Below, piece after piece: positions 9,211 through 17,940 of a stretch of 64,000 nucleotides of DNA. The notes beneath the pieces were generated by a model. The model was given only the letters and a program-made list of their open reading frames with translations. It was not told where the DNA came from and made no database searches. How positions within the stretch are numbered: the stretch's first letter is position 1; every line of letters starts with the position of its first letter. The DNA is taken from NCBI GenBank assembly GCA_903835235.1, contig CAILMF010000001.1:62001-126000 (forward strand), in the 5' to 3' direction. A program made the translations under genes and the position numbers. This DNA comes from an uncultured Rhodospirillales bacterium (lineage in GTDB: Bacteria; Pseudomonadota; Alphaproteobacteria; Acetobacterales; Acetobacteraceae).

Positions 9211-9234
9211 CAGGGTCAGGGTCAGGGTCAGGGC
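9211..9234. repeat. Short CAGGGT tandem repeat
   Basis: Three perfect CAGGGT units plus one CAGGGC lie in the 371-bp gap between the transglycosylase and sdhC. The rest of 9086-9375 shows no gene that I can support. Confidence 0.7.
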
Positions 9235-9375
9235 CAAGTCCCGCGGGGTCGGCAGCTGGGTCGCCAGGTCCACCCGGCGGCCGAGCACCAACCCGCAGGG
9301 ACAGCGGCCGGCACGGCTAAAGGAATGTTTTCCTTGGTCACGGCACCATATCCCACCGCACCCGATCTCGTGCAA

Positions 9376-9403
9376 TTGACGCTCTCCCGTGGCGCACCAT
9401 AGA
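9376..9403 (+). promoter_or_regulatory. Candidate promoter of the sdh operon
   Basis: TTGACG at 9376-9381 is followed after 16 bp by CATAGA at 9398-9403. The -35 is good and the -10 is weak. It lies about 55 bp before the chosen sdhC start, in a locally AT-richer stretch. Confidence 0.4.
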
Positions 9404-9456
9404 AGGCAGTGCAATCAGGCGCGCAATGCGCGTCGCCGCGTTGGAGCATCGTTTTC

Positions 9457-9933
9457 ATGAGCATGCAGGATTCGCGCGAGGCGGCCATGATCGGCCGCCG
9501 CACGGATGGCACCACGGTCCGCCGGCCCCTCTCGCCGCACCTGCAGGTCTACGACATGATGCAGATGTCGAGCTTCAGCTCGATCCTGAACCGCATCACC
9601 GGCGTGGCCTGGTCGCTGGGCGTTGTACTGCTGGTCTGGTGGCTGGTGGCGCTGGCCATGGGCGAACCCGCCTATCAGACGGCGATGACCGCCATGTCCC
9701 ACCCGATCGGGCTGCTGGTGCTGGTCAGCATGACGGTGGCCGCCTGGTACCACACCCTGGCCGGCCTGCGGCACCTGAACTGGGATATCGGCCGCGGCTT
9801 CGAGATTCCGGCGATGTACCGCTCCGGCTGGGCGGTGTTCATCGGCACCGTGGTGCTCAGCGTGCTGACCTGGTTGCCTGCCATCCCCGGCGCGGTCGAG
9901 TGGATCGCCGCCCAGATCAACGCGAACAGCTGA
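9457..9933 (+). CDS. sdhC: Succinate dehydrogenase cytochrome b556 subunit
   Basis: Membrane anchor subunit of complex II, which helps bind heme b and ubiquinone. With the start at 9457 it has 158 residues. Seen: RPLSPHLQVYDMMQM, then the family signature SILNRITGV, three membrane helices, and WYHTLAGLRHLNWDIG, which carries the conserved heme-region histidines. In-frame ATGs also occur at 9463 and 9487. I favour 9457 for its GGAG site at 9443-9446, but 9487 is possible. sdhD follows after 7 bp. Confidence 0.93.
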   Translation: MSMQDSREAAMIGRRTDGTTVRRPLSPHLQVYDMMQMSSFSSILNRITGVAWSLGVVLLVWWLVALAMGEPAYQTAMTAMSHPIGLLVLVSMTVAAWYHTLAGLRHLNWDIGRGFEIPAMYRSGWAVFIGTVVLSVLTWLPAIPGAVEWIAAQINANS

Positions 9934-9940
9934 GGCGACC

Positions 9941-10339
9941 ATGGCCCAGAACCCCTCCGTCGATACCCTCCGCTCCCCGCTCGGCCGCGTGCGCGGCCTG
10001 GGCTCGGCCCGCGGCGGCACGCACCACTGGTTCATGCAGCGCGTCACCTCCGCCGCGCTGCTGCCGCTGACCATCTGGTTCGCGGTGAATGCCGTGTTCA
10101 CCCTGGCCGGCGCCAGCTACGAGGTTGCCGCCCAGTGGGTGGCGCAGCCCTGGAATGCGGTGCTGCTGCTGGCGCTGGTGCTGGCCACCTTCCACCATGT
10201 GGCCGCAGGGCTGCAGGTGGTGATCGAGGATTATGCCGCCAGCGAAGCAGGCAAGCTGGTTGGCATTCTGCTGGTCAAGGCCATCTGCTGGTTGCTCGCG
10301 CTGGCCTCGGTCCTGGCCGTGCTGCGCGTAGCGATCTGA
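9941..10339 (+). CDS. sdhD: Succinate dehydrogenase hydrophobic membrane anchor subunit
   Basis: 132-residue second membrane anchor of complex II. It opens with RSPLGRVRGLGSARGGTHHWFMQRVTSAALLPLT, shown here as the typical alphaproteobacterial RVRGLGSA...HHW block, and has three hydrophobic helices. HHVAAGLQVVIEDYA supplies the conserved His and Asp of the heme/quinone region. It lies between sdhC (7 bp upstream) and sdhA (85 bp downstream, across a hairpin). Confidence 0.93.
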   Translation: MAQNPSVDTLRSPLGRVRGLGSARGGTHHWFMQRVTSAALLPLTIWFAVNAVFTLAGASYEVAAQWVAQPWNAVLLLALVLATFHHVAAGLQVVIEDYAASEAGKLVGILLVKAICWLLALASVLAVLRVAI

Positions 10340-10352
10340 GTTTCGTGAAGAC

Positions 10353-10397
10353 GAGCAAGTTACCCCTCCCGGGCCTTCGCCCGTCCGGGGTTTGCTC
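10353..10397 (+). promoter_or_regulatory. Interrupted hairpin between sdhD and sdhA
   Basis: GAGCAA pairs with TTGCTC, ACCCC with GGGGT and CGGGC with GCCCG around a CTTC loop, separated by small internal loops. No T-run follows, so an mRNA processing or stability element is more likely than a terminator within the sdh operon. Confidence 0.45.
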
Positions 10398-10424
10398 TAG
10401 CCGGGTACAGGAAAGAGCCGCACG

Positions 10425-12236
10425 ATGAACGCCATCACCAGCCCGTCCCGGGGCGCCTACCGGATTGTCGACCATACCTACGACGTGGTCGTCGTCGGCG
10501 CCGGTGGCGCCGGGCTGCGCGCCACCTTCGGCATGGGCGCCGCCGGGCTGAAGACCGCCTGCATCACCAAGGTCTTCCCGACCCGCAGCCACACCGTCGC
10601 CGCCCAGGGTGGCGTCGGCGCCGCGCTGGGCAACATGGGCGAGGATGACTGGCGCTGGCACATGTACGACACCGTCAAGGGGTCGGACTGGCTCGGCGAC
10701 CAGGATGCCATCGAGTACATGTGCCGCGAGGCCGTGCCCTCGATCATCGAGCTGGAGCACTTCGGCGTTCCGTTCAGCCGGACCGAGGAAGGCAAGATCT
10801 ACCAGCGCCCCTTCGGCGGCCACATGACGCATTACGGCAAGGAGCCGGCGATGCGCGCCTGCGCCGCCGCCGACCGCACCGGCCACGCCATTCTGCACAC
10901 GCTCTACCAGCAGAGCCTGAAGCATAACTGCGAGTTCTTCGTCGAGTACATCGCGCTCGACCTGATCATGGACGACGAGGGCGTCTGCCGCGGCGTGACC
11001 GCCTGGTGCCTGGAAGACGGCAGCATGCACCGCTTCCGTGCCCAGCAGGTGGTGCTGGCCACCGGCGGCTATGGCCGCGCCTATTTCAGCTGCACCAGCG
11101 CCCATACCTGCACCGGCGACGGTGGTGGCATGGTGCTGCGCGCCGGCCTGCCGCTGCAGGACAACGAGTTCGTGCAGTTCCACCCCACGGGCATCTACGG
11201 CAGCGGCTGCCTGGTGACGGAAGGGGCCCGCGGCGAAGGCGGCTACCTGACCAACAGCCAGGGCGAGCGCTTCATGGAGCGCTATGCGCCGACGGCGAAG
11301 GACCTCGCCTCGCGCGACGTCGTTTCCCGCGCCATGTCGGTGGAAATCCGCGAAGGCCGCGGCGTCGGCCCGGACAAGGACCACATCTTCCTGCACCTGG
11401 AGCACCTGGGCGCGGCCATTCTGCATGAGCGCCTGCCTGGCATTTCCGAGACCGCGAAGATCTTCGCGGGCGTGGACGTGACCAAGGAGCCGATCCCGAT
11501 GCTGCCGACCGTCCACTACAACATGGGCGGCATCCCCACGAACCTGAACACCGAGGTTCTGGCCGCGACGGCCAAGGACCAGGACAAGGTGGTCCGCGGC
11601 CTGATGGCGGTGGGCGAGGCGGCCTGCGTCAGCGTGCACGGCGCCAACCGGCTGGGCACCAACTCGCTGCTCGATCTCGTGGTGTTCGGCCGCGCCGCCG
11701 CGCTGCGCGCCGCCGAGATCGTCAAGCCCGGCGCCAGCCAGCCGCCGCTGCAGGCCAATGCCGGGGAGAAGTCGCTGGACCGGTTCGACCGCGTGCGCAA
11801 CGCCCGCGGCAGCACCAGCGTGGCCGAGCTGCGCCTGACCATGCAGCGCACCATGCAGACCCATGCCGCGGTGTTCCGCACCACGGACCTGCTGAACGAA
11901 GGCGTGGCCAAGATGGACAAGGTCGCCGCCGGCTTCAGCGACATCAAGATTGCCGACCGCAGCCTGATCTGGAACAGCGACCTGGTGGAGGCGCTGGAGC
12001 TGGACAACCTGATCGGCAATGCGCTGACCACGATCCATGGCGCCCAGGCCCGCAAGGAAAGCCGCGGCGCCCATGCCCAGGAAGACTATCCGGACCGCGA
12101 CGACGTGAACTGGATGAAGCACACCCTGGCGCGGATGGACGACAATTACGGCATTTCGCTGGACTACCGCGACGTGAAGATGCGGACCCTCACCAATGAG
12201 GTCCAGGTCTTCCCGCCCAAGGCGCGCGTGTACTAG
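10425..12236 (+). CDS. sdhA: Succinate dehydrogenase flavoprotein subunit
   Basis: 603-residue FAD subunit that oxidises succinate to fumarate at the membrane. Dinucleotide motif [14 protein letters not shown] near 21-34. FAD is attached covalently at the His of [11 protein letters not shown] (His56). The substrate-site block [21 protein letters not shown] with its catalytic Arg, and the capping-region [21 protein letters not shown], are both intact. Length is normal. It is followed not directly by sdhB but by a 98-bp gap, vapD and then sdhB, which is unusual. Confidence 0.97.
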   Translation: MNAITSPSRGAYRIVDHTYDVVVVGAGGAGLRATFGMGAAGLKTACITKVFPTRSHTVAAQGGVGAALGNMGEDDWRWHMYDTVKGSDWLGDQDAIEYMCREAVPSIIELEHFGVPFSRTEEGKIYQRPFGGHMTHYGKEPAMRACAAADRTGHAILHTLYQQSLKHNCEFFVEYIALDLIMDDEGVCRGVTAWCLEDGSMHRFRAQQVVLATGGYGRAYFSCTSAHTCTGDGGGMVLRAGLPLQDNEFVQFHPTGIYGSGCLVTEGARGEGGYLTNSQGERFMERYAPTAKDLASRDVVSRAMSVEIREGRGVGPDKDHIFLHLEHLGAAILHERLPGISETAKIFAGVDVTKEPIPMLPTVHYNMGGIPTNLNTEVLAATAKDQDKVVRGLMAVGEAACVSVHGANRLGTNSLLDLVVFGRAAALRAAEIVKPGASQPPLQANAGEKSLDRFDRVRNARGSTSVAELRLTMQRTMQTHAAVFRTTDLLNEGVAKMDKVAAGFSDIKIADRSLIWNSDLVEALELDNLIGNALTTIHGAQARKESRGAHAQEDYPDRDDVNWMKHTLARMDDNYGISLDYRDVKMRTLTNEVQVFPPKARVY

Positions 12237-12334
12237 CCATGCGGACGCGCCCGGTTCGCACTGGCGAAAGCTTTTCGACGCCGGGCGCCAGCTTTGGTCT
12301 TGGGCACAACAGGCGTCCGCAAAGGGCACCCAGC

Positions 12335-12634
12335 ATGTTCGCAATCTCATTTGACATGGACACGACGGCCCTCCAGTCGGGCTATACTGGCCTGAGTTGG
12401 CAGAACGCCTACAGTGATATCCGGAAGGTGCTGGCGCGCCATGGCTTCGACCGCCAGCAGGGCAGTGTCTACTTTGGTGACGATTCCGTCGATTCAGTCA
12501 AATGCGTCATCGCAGTTCAGGACCTGACGAAATCATACCCTTGGTTCGGCCCGTGCGTTCGAGACATTCGCATGCTCCGAATCGAGGATAACAACGATCT
12601 GCGGCCCGCAATCGATGCGGTCAGCGGCTCCTAG
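12335..12634 (+). CDS. vapD: VapD-family endoribonuclease, lodged between sdhA and sdhB
   Basis: 99-residue protein of the VapD family, which has a Cas2-like ferredoxin fold and cleaves RNA in the characterised cases. [10 protein letters not shown] carries Asp7 and is followed by Leu13; [51 protein letters not shown] and NNDLRPAI are all family blocks. Asp7, Leu13, a Ser near 44 and an Asp near 77 match positions I recall as conserved in the Helicobacter protein. Upstream starts in the same frame (from 12239) add only non-homologous sequence. No VapX-like antitoxin is visible. The coding sequence is clearly less GC-rich than sdhA and sdhB, suggesting transfer. sdhB starts 16 bp after the stop. 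Confidence 0.9.
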   Translation: MFAISFDMDTTALQSGYTGLSWQNAYSDIRKVLARHGFDRQQGSVYFGDDSVDSVKCVIAVQDLTKSYPWFGPCVRDIRMLRIEDNNDLRPAIDAVSGS

Positions 12635-12650
12635 CGGACGGACGCAAGCA

Positions 12651-13433
12651 ATGGCTGAATTCAAGCTTCCCGCGAACTCCACGATCCAGCGCGGCAAGAC
12701 CTTCAAGGCGGAAAAGGGCGCCAAGAAGGTCAAGTCGTTCAAGATCTACCGCTGGGACCCCGACACGGGCGAGAACCCGCGCAACGACACCTACGAACTC
12801 GATCTGGACAAGTGCGGTCCCATGGTTCTGGACGCGCTGATCAAGATCAAGAACGAGGTGGACACCACGCTGACCTTCCGGCGCTCCTGCCGCGAGGGCA
12901 TCTGTGGTTCCTGCGCCATGAACATCGACGGGCTGAACACGCTGGCCTGCCTGAAGCCGATCGACGACGTCTCCGGCGACGTCAAGATCAGCCCGCTGCC
13001 GCACATGCCCGTGGTGAAGGACCTGGTCCCCGACCTGAGCCAGATCTACGCGCAGCTGCGCAGCGTGGAGCCCTGGCTGCAGAGCGAGACGGCGGCGCCG
13101 CCGGATGAGGAGCGCCGCCAGTCCAAGGAAGAGCGCGCCAAGCTGGACGGGCTGTGGGAATGCATCCTGTGCTTCTGCTGCTCCACCAGCTGCCCGAGCT
13201 ATTGGTGGAACGGCGACCGCTACCTGGGCCCGGCCGTGCTGCTGCAGGCCTATCGCTGGATTGCGGATAGCCGCGACGAGGCGACCGGCAAGCGGCTGGA
13301 CGACCTGGAAGATCCGTTCCGGCTGTACCGCTGCCACACCATCATGAACTGCACCCGGACCTGCCCGAAGGGGCTGAACCCGGCGGCGGCGATCGGCAAG
13401 ATCAAGCAGATGATGGTCGAGCGGCAGGGCTGA
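12651..13433 (+). CDS. sdhB: Succinate dehydrogenase iron-sulfur subunit
   Basis: 260-residue subunit carrying the three Fe-S clusters that pass electrons from FAD to quinone. The plant-type [2Fe-2S] site is [15 protein letters not shown]...C. The C-terminal ferredoxin domain has [16 protein letters not shown] and [17 protein letters not shown] for the [4Fe-4S] and [3Fe-4S] clusters. The ATG at 12651 is preferred to the in-frame start at 12615 because homology begins MAEFKLP. It depends on read-through across vapD unless vapD carries its own promoter. Confidence 0.97.
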   Translation: MAEFKLPANSTIQRGKTFKAEKGAKKVKSFKIYRWDPDTGENPRNDTYELDLDKCGPMVLDALIKIKNEVDTTLTFRRSCREGICGSCAMNIDGLNTLACLKPIDDVSGDVKISPLPHMPVVKDLVPDLSQIYAQLRSVEPWLQSETAAPPDEERRQSKEERAKLDGLWECILCFCCSTSCPSYWWNGDRYLGPAVLLQAYRWIADSRDEATGKRLDDLEDPFRLYRCHTIMNCTRTCPKGLNPAAAIGKIKQMMVERQG

Positions 13434-13530
13434 TTTTTTGCCCTCAAACGCCGGGCGCGCGCTCCGCGCGCTTGGCTTGCACCGCATAAGCGGCGACGCG
13501 CATTCGCGCTTGCGGCCCTAAAGGGCCGGT
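13434..13530. repeat. Intergenic dispersed element, copy 1
   Basis: Directly after sdhB comes a T-run, then a CGCCGGGCGCGCGC core with a 7-bp GC stem (13455-13471), then CGGCCC-TAAA-GGGCCG (13513-13528). The T-run plus core recurs after the oxygenase gene at about 28717-28766, so it looks like a family of post-gene elements in this genome. Confidence 0.5.
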
Positions 13531-13592
13531 GGCGCTGCCCGCCTAACCGCGCACCCCGCCGCGCAGCGGCTGGGGTGCCAAAAGTAAAAGGG

Positions 13593-13622
13593 CCCGCCAG
13601 GCGCAAGCTTGGCGGGTTTTTT
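13593..13622 (+). terminator. Rho-independent terminator of the sdh operon
   Basis: CCCGCCA (13593-13599) pairs with TGGCGGG (13610-13616) and is followed by six T. It is 160 bp beyond sdhB and 50 bp before the next gene. Confidence 0.85.
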
Positions 13623-13671
13623 CGTGCGCGCTTGTGGCTATGCTGCCGGGAAAGCACCGGGAACACTGTCC

Positions 13672-15246
13672 ATGCGCCTTGCCGCCCTTGCCCTGTTGAT
13701 GCTCGCGCCGCTTTCGGCCTCGGCGCAGGTGCTGACCATCGGCAATGCGTCCGTGGTGACCAGCCTGGACCCGCACTGGCACAACATGGTGCCGAACAAC
13801 GCCACGGCGATGCACCTCTTCGACCGGCTGGTGGAGCGCGATGCTCTCGCAAAACCCTACCCTTCCCTGGCGGAGAGCTATCGCGCGGTGAGTGACACCG
13901 AGTGGGAGTTCAAGCTGCGCCGCGGGGTGAAGTGGCATGACGGCCGCGACTTCACGGCCGACGACGTGGTCTTCACCTTCGGCCGAGTGCCCACGGTGGC
14001 GAACAGCCCGGGCGGGTTCTTCGGCTATCTCCGCGCCATCAGCCGGGTGGAGGTGCTGGACCCGCACACGCTGCGCATCCACACCCACCAGCCGCACCCG
14101 CTGCTGCCGCTGGACCTGGCCTCGGTCGGCATCATCAGCCGGCACGCGGCGACAGGCGCCAACCCGGAAGACTTCAACAGCGGCCGCGCGGCCATCGGCA
14201 CCGGGCCGTTCAGGCTGGTGGCCTACCGCAGCGGCGAGGGCGTGGAACTGGCGCGGCACCAGGCGGATTGGCGGCCGACGCCGTGGAGCCAGGTGAAGAT
14301 CCGCTTCATGACCAACGATGCCGGGCGGACGGCGGCGCTGCTTTCGGGCGATGTCGACATCATCGAGCAGATCGCCACCTCCGACATCGCGCGGCTGCGG
14401 CGGGAGCCACGGGTGGTGGTGACGCAGGTGCCGAGCGTGCGGACGGTGTTCCTCTCGCCCGATTATTCGCGCCAAGGCCCGGTGCCGGGGGTGACGGACA
14501 ATGCCGGCCAGCCGCTGCCACGCAATCCGTTCCTGGATGAGCGGGTGCGGCGGGCGCTGTCGCTGGCGATCAACCGCGACCTGCTGGTGGACCGGGTGAT
14601 GGAGGGCGCCGCCGTGGCCACGGCGCAATGGCTGCCTGAGGGCGCCTTCGGCTTCAACCCCGCGGTGCGGCCGCAGCGCTTCGACCCCGACCAGGCCAAG
14701 CGGCTGCTGGCGGAGGCCGGCTTCCCCGAGGGGTTCCGCCTCACGCTCTCCTCCCCCAATGACCGCTGGCCGAATGATGCGCGGCTCAGCCAGGCGGTGG
14801 CGCAGATGTGGGCGCGCGTGGGGGTGAAGACGCAGGTGGAGGCGCTGCCCTTCGCCGCGTTCGTGCCGCGCCGAACCCGGCAGGAATTCGGCATGCAGCT
14901 GGGCGCCTGGGGCAGTTCCACCGGCGAGGGGAGCAACTACCTGCTCAGCATTGTCTCGACCTATGATCGGGAGAAGCTGACCGGCGCCGGCAACATGACG
15001 CGGCATTCCGACCCGGTGCTGGACCGGTTGCTGGTGCGCGGCGCGGCGACCATGGACGACCAGGCGCGCGAGCGGACCTGGCACGAGGCGGTGACCTACT
15101 ACGCCCAGCACGAGCCGATGATCCAGCTGGTGCAGTACGTGAACATGTGGGCGGTGCGGCGCGGCCTGACGCATCAGCCGCGGATGGATGAGCGCACCGT
15201 GGCGATGGGCGTGGCGCAGGACATGCCGACGATGCCGGCGCGGTAG
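13672..15246 (+). CDS. ABC transporter substrate-binding protein, family 5 (peptide/nickel/opine type)
   Basis: 524-residue secreted receptor. A signal peptide of about 19 residues (MRLAALALLMLAPLSASAQ) is followed by the family-5 layout: LTIGNASVVTSLDPHWHNMV, the signature YPSLAESYRAVSDTEWEFKL then RRGVKWHDGRDFTADDVVFTF, IGTGPFRLVAYRSGEGVEL, and VRRALSLAINRDLLVDRVM. Length and order are normal. The ligand could be a peptide or another solute and cannot be told. No permease or ATPase genes follow, so it is an orphan. The ATG at 13672 begins the signal peptide; upstream in-frame codons run through the sdh terminator. Confidence 0.9.
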   Translation: MRLAALALLMLAPLSASAQVLTIGNASVVTSLDPHWHNMVPNNATAMHLFDRLVERDALAKPYPSLAESYRAVSDTEWEFKLRRGVKWHDGRDFTADDVVFTFGRVPTVANSPGGFFGYLRAISRVEVLDPHTLRIHTHQPHPLLPLDLASVGIISRHAATGANPEDFNSGRAAIGTGPFRLVAYRSGEGVELARHQADWRPTPWSQVKIRFMTNDAGRTAALLSGDVDIIEQIATSDIARLRREPRVVVTQVPSVRTVFLSPDYSRQGPVPGVTDNAGQPLPRNPFLDERVRRALSLAINRDLLVDRVMEGAAVATAQWLPEGAFGFNPAVRPQRFDPDQAKRLLAEAGFPEGFRLTLSSPNDRWPNDARLSQAVAQMWARVGVKTQVEALPFAAFVPRRTRQEFGMQLGAWGSSTGEGSNYLLSIVSTYDREKLTGAGNMTRHSDPVLDRLLVRGAATMDDQARERTWHEAVTYYAQHEPMIQLVQYVNMWAVRRGLTHQPRMDERTVAMGVAQDMPTMPAR

Positions 15247-15290
15247 ACGGCACGACATCCGTGCGCCCTGGTTCAGATGATGCTGTCGCA

Positions 15291-15347
15291 CCGAGAGGGA
15301 CGCTGTCCCTCTCGGGCTCTCCCTGCCAAAGGCCGAGAGGCCTTTGG
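15291..15347. terminator. Two strong hairpins after the ABC receptor gene
   Basis: An 11-bp perfect stem with loop GCT (15291-15315) is followed by a 9-bp perfect stem with loop GAGA (15326-15347). There is no T-run. They lie between convergent genes and may serve both strands or belong to a dispersed repeat family. Confidence 0.5.
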
Positions 15348-15488
15348 AAACCGGGTGTTTGGCCGGCGTTCATGCCGGCTTGAGCGCGGCCCAGCCATTC
15401 CTTGGTGGAGGGGCGGGATCAGCCCGCGCATGATGGTGGGGGCTTCAACCTGGGGTCCAGGGGCCTCTCGGCCCTTGGCCGGGGGAGT

Positions 15489-15513
15489 TTGAGGGGGGCA
15501 GCGCCCCCCTCAA
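15489..15513. terminator. Perfect 11-bp hairpin near the amidase 3' end
   Basis: TTGAGGGGGGC, loop AGC, GCCCCCCTCAA. It lies 30 bp beyond the amidase stop on the minus strand. A similar G-run/C-run hairpin occurs at 32675-32689 before lpdA. Confidence 0.5.
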
Positions 15514-15543
15514 GGCACGTGCTGGAGGTTGAGGGGGCGGCCC

Positions 15544-16935
15544 CTACACGCTTACCGGCTTCAGGTTGCCCGCCATCCAGCGCGCCAGCGCCACCACGCG
15601 GGCGTCCTGCTGCGGCAGGCCCATCACCTGCATGCCCACGGGCAGGCCGCCCACCGCCATCAGCGGCACCGTCACCACCGGGGCGAAGAGCATGGAGGAA
15701 GGCGTGTTCATCACGCTGTCGCCGGTCGGGCGCGGGGCAAGGGGCTGGCCGGGCTTGTCGCCGGCCCAGACCGGGGCGGGGCCGGGGCAGGCGAAGGAGA
15801 TCACCGCGTCCACCATGGGCGCCAGGGCGCGGTGGCTGGCCTGGGCGGCGTCGCGCTGGGCCAGGCGGGTGTAGTAGTCGTCGGGCGTCATGCGCTCGGC
15901 GGCGGCCAGGGTGGCCTTGGCGCGCTCGCTGACGCCTTCGGGGTTGTTGTCCACCAGGTTGCGGGTGTTCCAGCGGTTTTCCCAGCCGGTGATGGTGTTG
16001 GCCACGGTGCGGGCCTGGGCGATGCCCTGCTCGAAGCGCTCGAAGGCCGGGTTGTCGGCGCGGCGCAGCACCTGCACGCCGGCGGCGCGGAGCTGCTCCA
16101 GCAGAGCCTCGAAGACGCCCATGCTGGCGCTGTCGATGCCGGGCCAGCCCTCGCCTTCCATCACCAGCAGGCGGGCGGGCTTGGCGGCTTCCGGCGTGGT
16201 CTTGGGGCCTTGCAGGCCGATGCAGCCGCGGTCGCCGCCGGCGCGGGTGGCGATCTCGATGGCGACGGCCCAGAGGTCCTCGAAGCTGTTGGCGTGCGGG
16301 CCGTGGGTGCTCATGGAGGTGGCCATGCGCTCGCCGCGGTTCAGCCCGCCCTGGCTCGGCTTCAGCGCCAGGTTGCCGCAATAGGCCGCGGGCCGGATGA
16401 TGCTGCCGCCGACCTGGGTGCCGATGGCCGCCGGCATGAAGCCGGCCGCGACCGCCGCCGCGCTGCCGGAACTGCTGCCGCCCGGCGTGTGCGCGGCATT
16501 CCACGGGTTGGTGGTGGGGCCGGGGTGGCTGCCGCCGATCTCGGCGGTGACGGTCTTGGCCAGGATCACGGCGCCGGCCTGGCGCAGCGCGGTCACGGCG
16601 GCGTTGTCGCGCTTGGGGAAGTTGCCGCGGTAGGCTTCGCAGCCCATCTGGGTCGGCATCTCCCGGGTCTCCAGCAGGTCCTTGATGCCCATCGGCATGC
16701 CGTCGATCGGCGACAGGGCCGCGCCGGCCTTGTAGCGGGCGGTGCTGGCATCGGCGGCGGCGCGCGCGGTCTCCGCGTTCATGGCGGCGAAGGCCTGCAC
16801 GGTCGGCTCGCGCGCGGCGATGGTCTCCAGGCAGCGCTCCAGATAGGCGCGCGGCGTGTCGCTGCCGTCGCGGAAGCGCGGCACCGCGTCGTGGAAGGTC
16901 AGGCCCTTGAAATCAGTGGTGTAGCTGCCGGTCAT
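15544..16935 (-). CDS. Amidase signature family hydrolase
   Basis: 463-residue Ser-cisSer-Lys amidase. The triad is visible: Lys85 in GMPMGIKDLLE, the cis-Ser in TPGGSSSGSAAAVAAG (about 153-158), and the nucleophile Ser178 in GTQVGGSIIRPA. The C-terminal PLMAVGGLPVGMQVMG is typical. Substrate cannot be told; GatA is unlikely because no gatB or gatC is present and the sequence matches general amidases better. The ATG at 16935 begins where homology begins. It is followed across three hairpins by a convergent ABC receptor gene. Confidence 0.9.
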   Translation of the reverse strand: MTGSYTTDFKGLTFHDAVPRFRDGSDTPRAYLERCLETIAAREPTVQAFAAMNAETARAAADASTARYKAGAALSPIDGMPMGIKDLLETREMPTQMGCEAYRGNFPKRDNAAVTALRQAGAVILAKTVTAEIGGSHPGPTTNPWNAAHTPGGSSSGSAAAVAAGFMPAAIGTQVGGSIIRPAAYCGNLALKPSQGGLNRGERMATSMSTHGPHANSFEDLWAVAIEIATRAGGDRGCIGLQGPKTTPEAAKPARLLVMEGEGWPGIDSASMGVFEALLEQLRAAGVQVLRRADNPAFERFEQGIAQARTVANTITGWENRWNTRNLVDNNPEGVSERAKATLAAAERMTPDDYYTRLAQRDAAQASHRALAPMVDAVISFACPGPAPVWAGDKPGQPLAPRPTGDSVMNTPSSMLFAPVVTVPLMAVGGLPVGMQVMGLPQQDARVVALARWMAGNLKPVSV

Positions 16936-16996
16936 CGTCTCGCTCCCCGTATTGCCCGGCGTCGTGGAGCCTGATGGCCCGGCTTCGCCAGCATCG

Positions 16997-17755
16997 CTAC
17001 CGCATGCCATCCCAGATCGGCAGGCTGAGCAAGGCCGCAGCGGCAATCAACCCGTAGCAGGTGCGGCGGAAGGTCACTTCGCTGGCCAGGCCGAACATCC
17101 GGCTGCCGGCCCAGATGCCGAAGCCGTAGAGCGGCCCGGTCACCAGCAGCGGGCCGATCACCTGCGGGCCGACCAGGCCAGCCGCCAGGCAGCCCAGCAG
17201 CGCCAGGATGTCACCGGCCGAGAGGTACAGGTTGAAGATCGCCCGCACCTGCTGCTTCGGCAGGTCCCGCCCCAGCAGATAGGCCATGGCCGGCGGGCCG
17301 CTGATGGTGGCGATGCCGGCCAGCAGGCCGCCCACCGCGCCGAAGGCCACCGGCACCGCCGGCCCATGCTGGCCGCGCAGCCGCCAGCCGCTGATCAGCA
17401 GGCCCAGCAGCGCGAGGATGACCAGCGCCACGCCCCAGCGCAGCGCCAACGCATCCGCATTGGCCAGCACCAATATGCCCAGCGGCGTGCCCAGCACCAG
17501 GCCGAGCGAGAGCGGCACCACCTCCGCCCGCGGCGCCACATGCCAGGCGCCGCGCACCAGGCTGAGGATGGCGACGAATTCCAGCAGCAGCATCAGCGGC
17601 GCCGCCTGGCGCATGCCCAGCGCCATGGCCGCCAGCGGCATGAAGATCAGCCCGGCGCCGAAGCCGGAAAAGCCCCGCGCCAGGCCGGCAACCAGCGCGG
17701 CGATGACCAGCCAGGTGAGCGTGGCGCCCTGGGGCAGAACAATGTCAGCAATCAT
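16997..17755 (-). CDS. TSUP (TauE/SafE) family membrane transporter
   Basis: 252 residues with about eight membrane helices and the duplicated TSUP motif: LARGFSGFGAGLIFMPL in the first half and FGAVGGLLAGIATISGPPAM in the second. Proteins of this family move sulfite, sulfoacetate, other organosulfur compounds or anions. Start choice is between 17755 (MIADIVLPQ) and 17770; the former fits the first helix better. A 61-bp gap separates it from the amidase downstream, so co-transcription is plausible but the functional link is unclear. Confidence 0.88.
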   Translation of the reverse strand: MIADIVLPQGATLTWLVIAALVAGLARGFSGFGAGLIFMPLAAMALGMRQAAPLMLLLEFVAILSLVRGAWHVAPRAEVVPLSLGLVLGTPLGILVLANADALALRWGVALVILALLGLLISGWRLRGQHGPAVPVAFGAVGGLLAGIATISGPPAMAYLLGRDLPKQQVRAIFNLYLSAGDILALLGCLAAGLVGPQVIGPLLVTGPLYGFGIWAGSRMFGLASEVTFRRTCYGLIAAAALLSLPIWDGMR

Positions 17756-17891
17756 CCCGCAGCATCCCATGGCCGGCTGCGCCGCCGAAGCCGCGGCGCA
17801 GGCAGCGCCCTACACGGGAAAGGAGGAGGAAGCCATGATCGACCAGGGCCTGGTCCAGCCGCTCACGGACGTGGTCGGCGCCGCGGGCATG

Positions 17892-17924
17892 AAAAAGGGC
17901 GGCCGGTTTGCGCCGGCCGCCCTT
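17892..17924 (-). terminator. Rho-independent terminator of the small gene at 17941
   Basis: On the minus strand a 12-bp perfect stem with a 6-base loop (17924 down to 17895) runs into TTTTTC. It starts 17 bp after the stop codon. Confidence 0.85.
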
Positions 17925-17940
17925 GGTATGTTCGGGGCGC

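Noticed and set aside
12335-12634. Cas2 of a CRISPR system
   Set aside because: The fold family is shared, but the sequence blocks ([28 protein letters not shown]) are those of VapD and no cas1 or repeat array is near.
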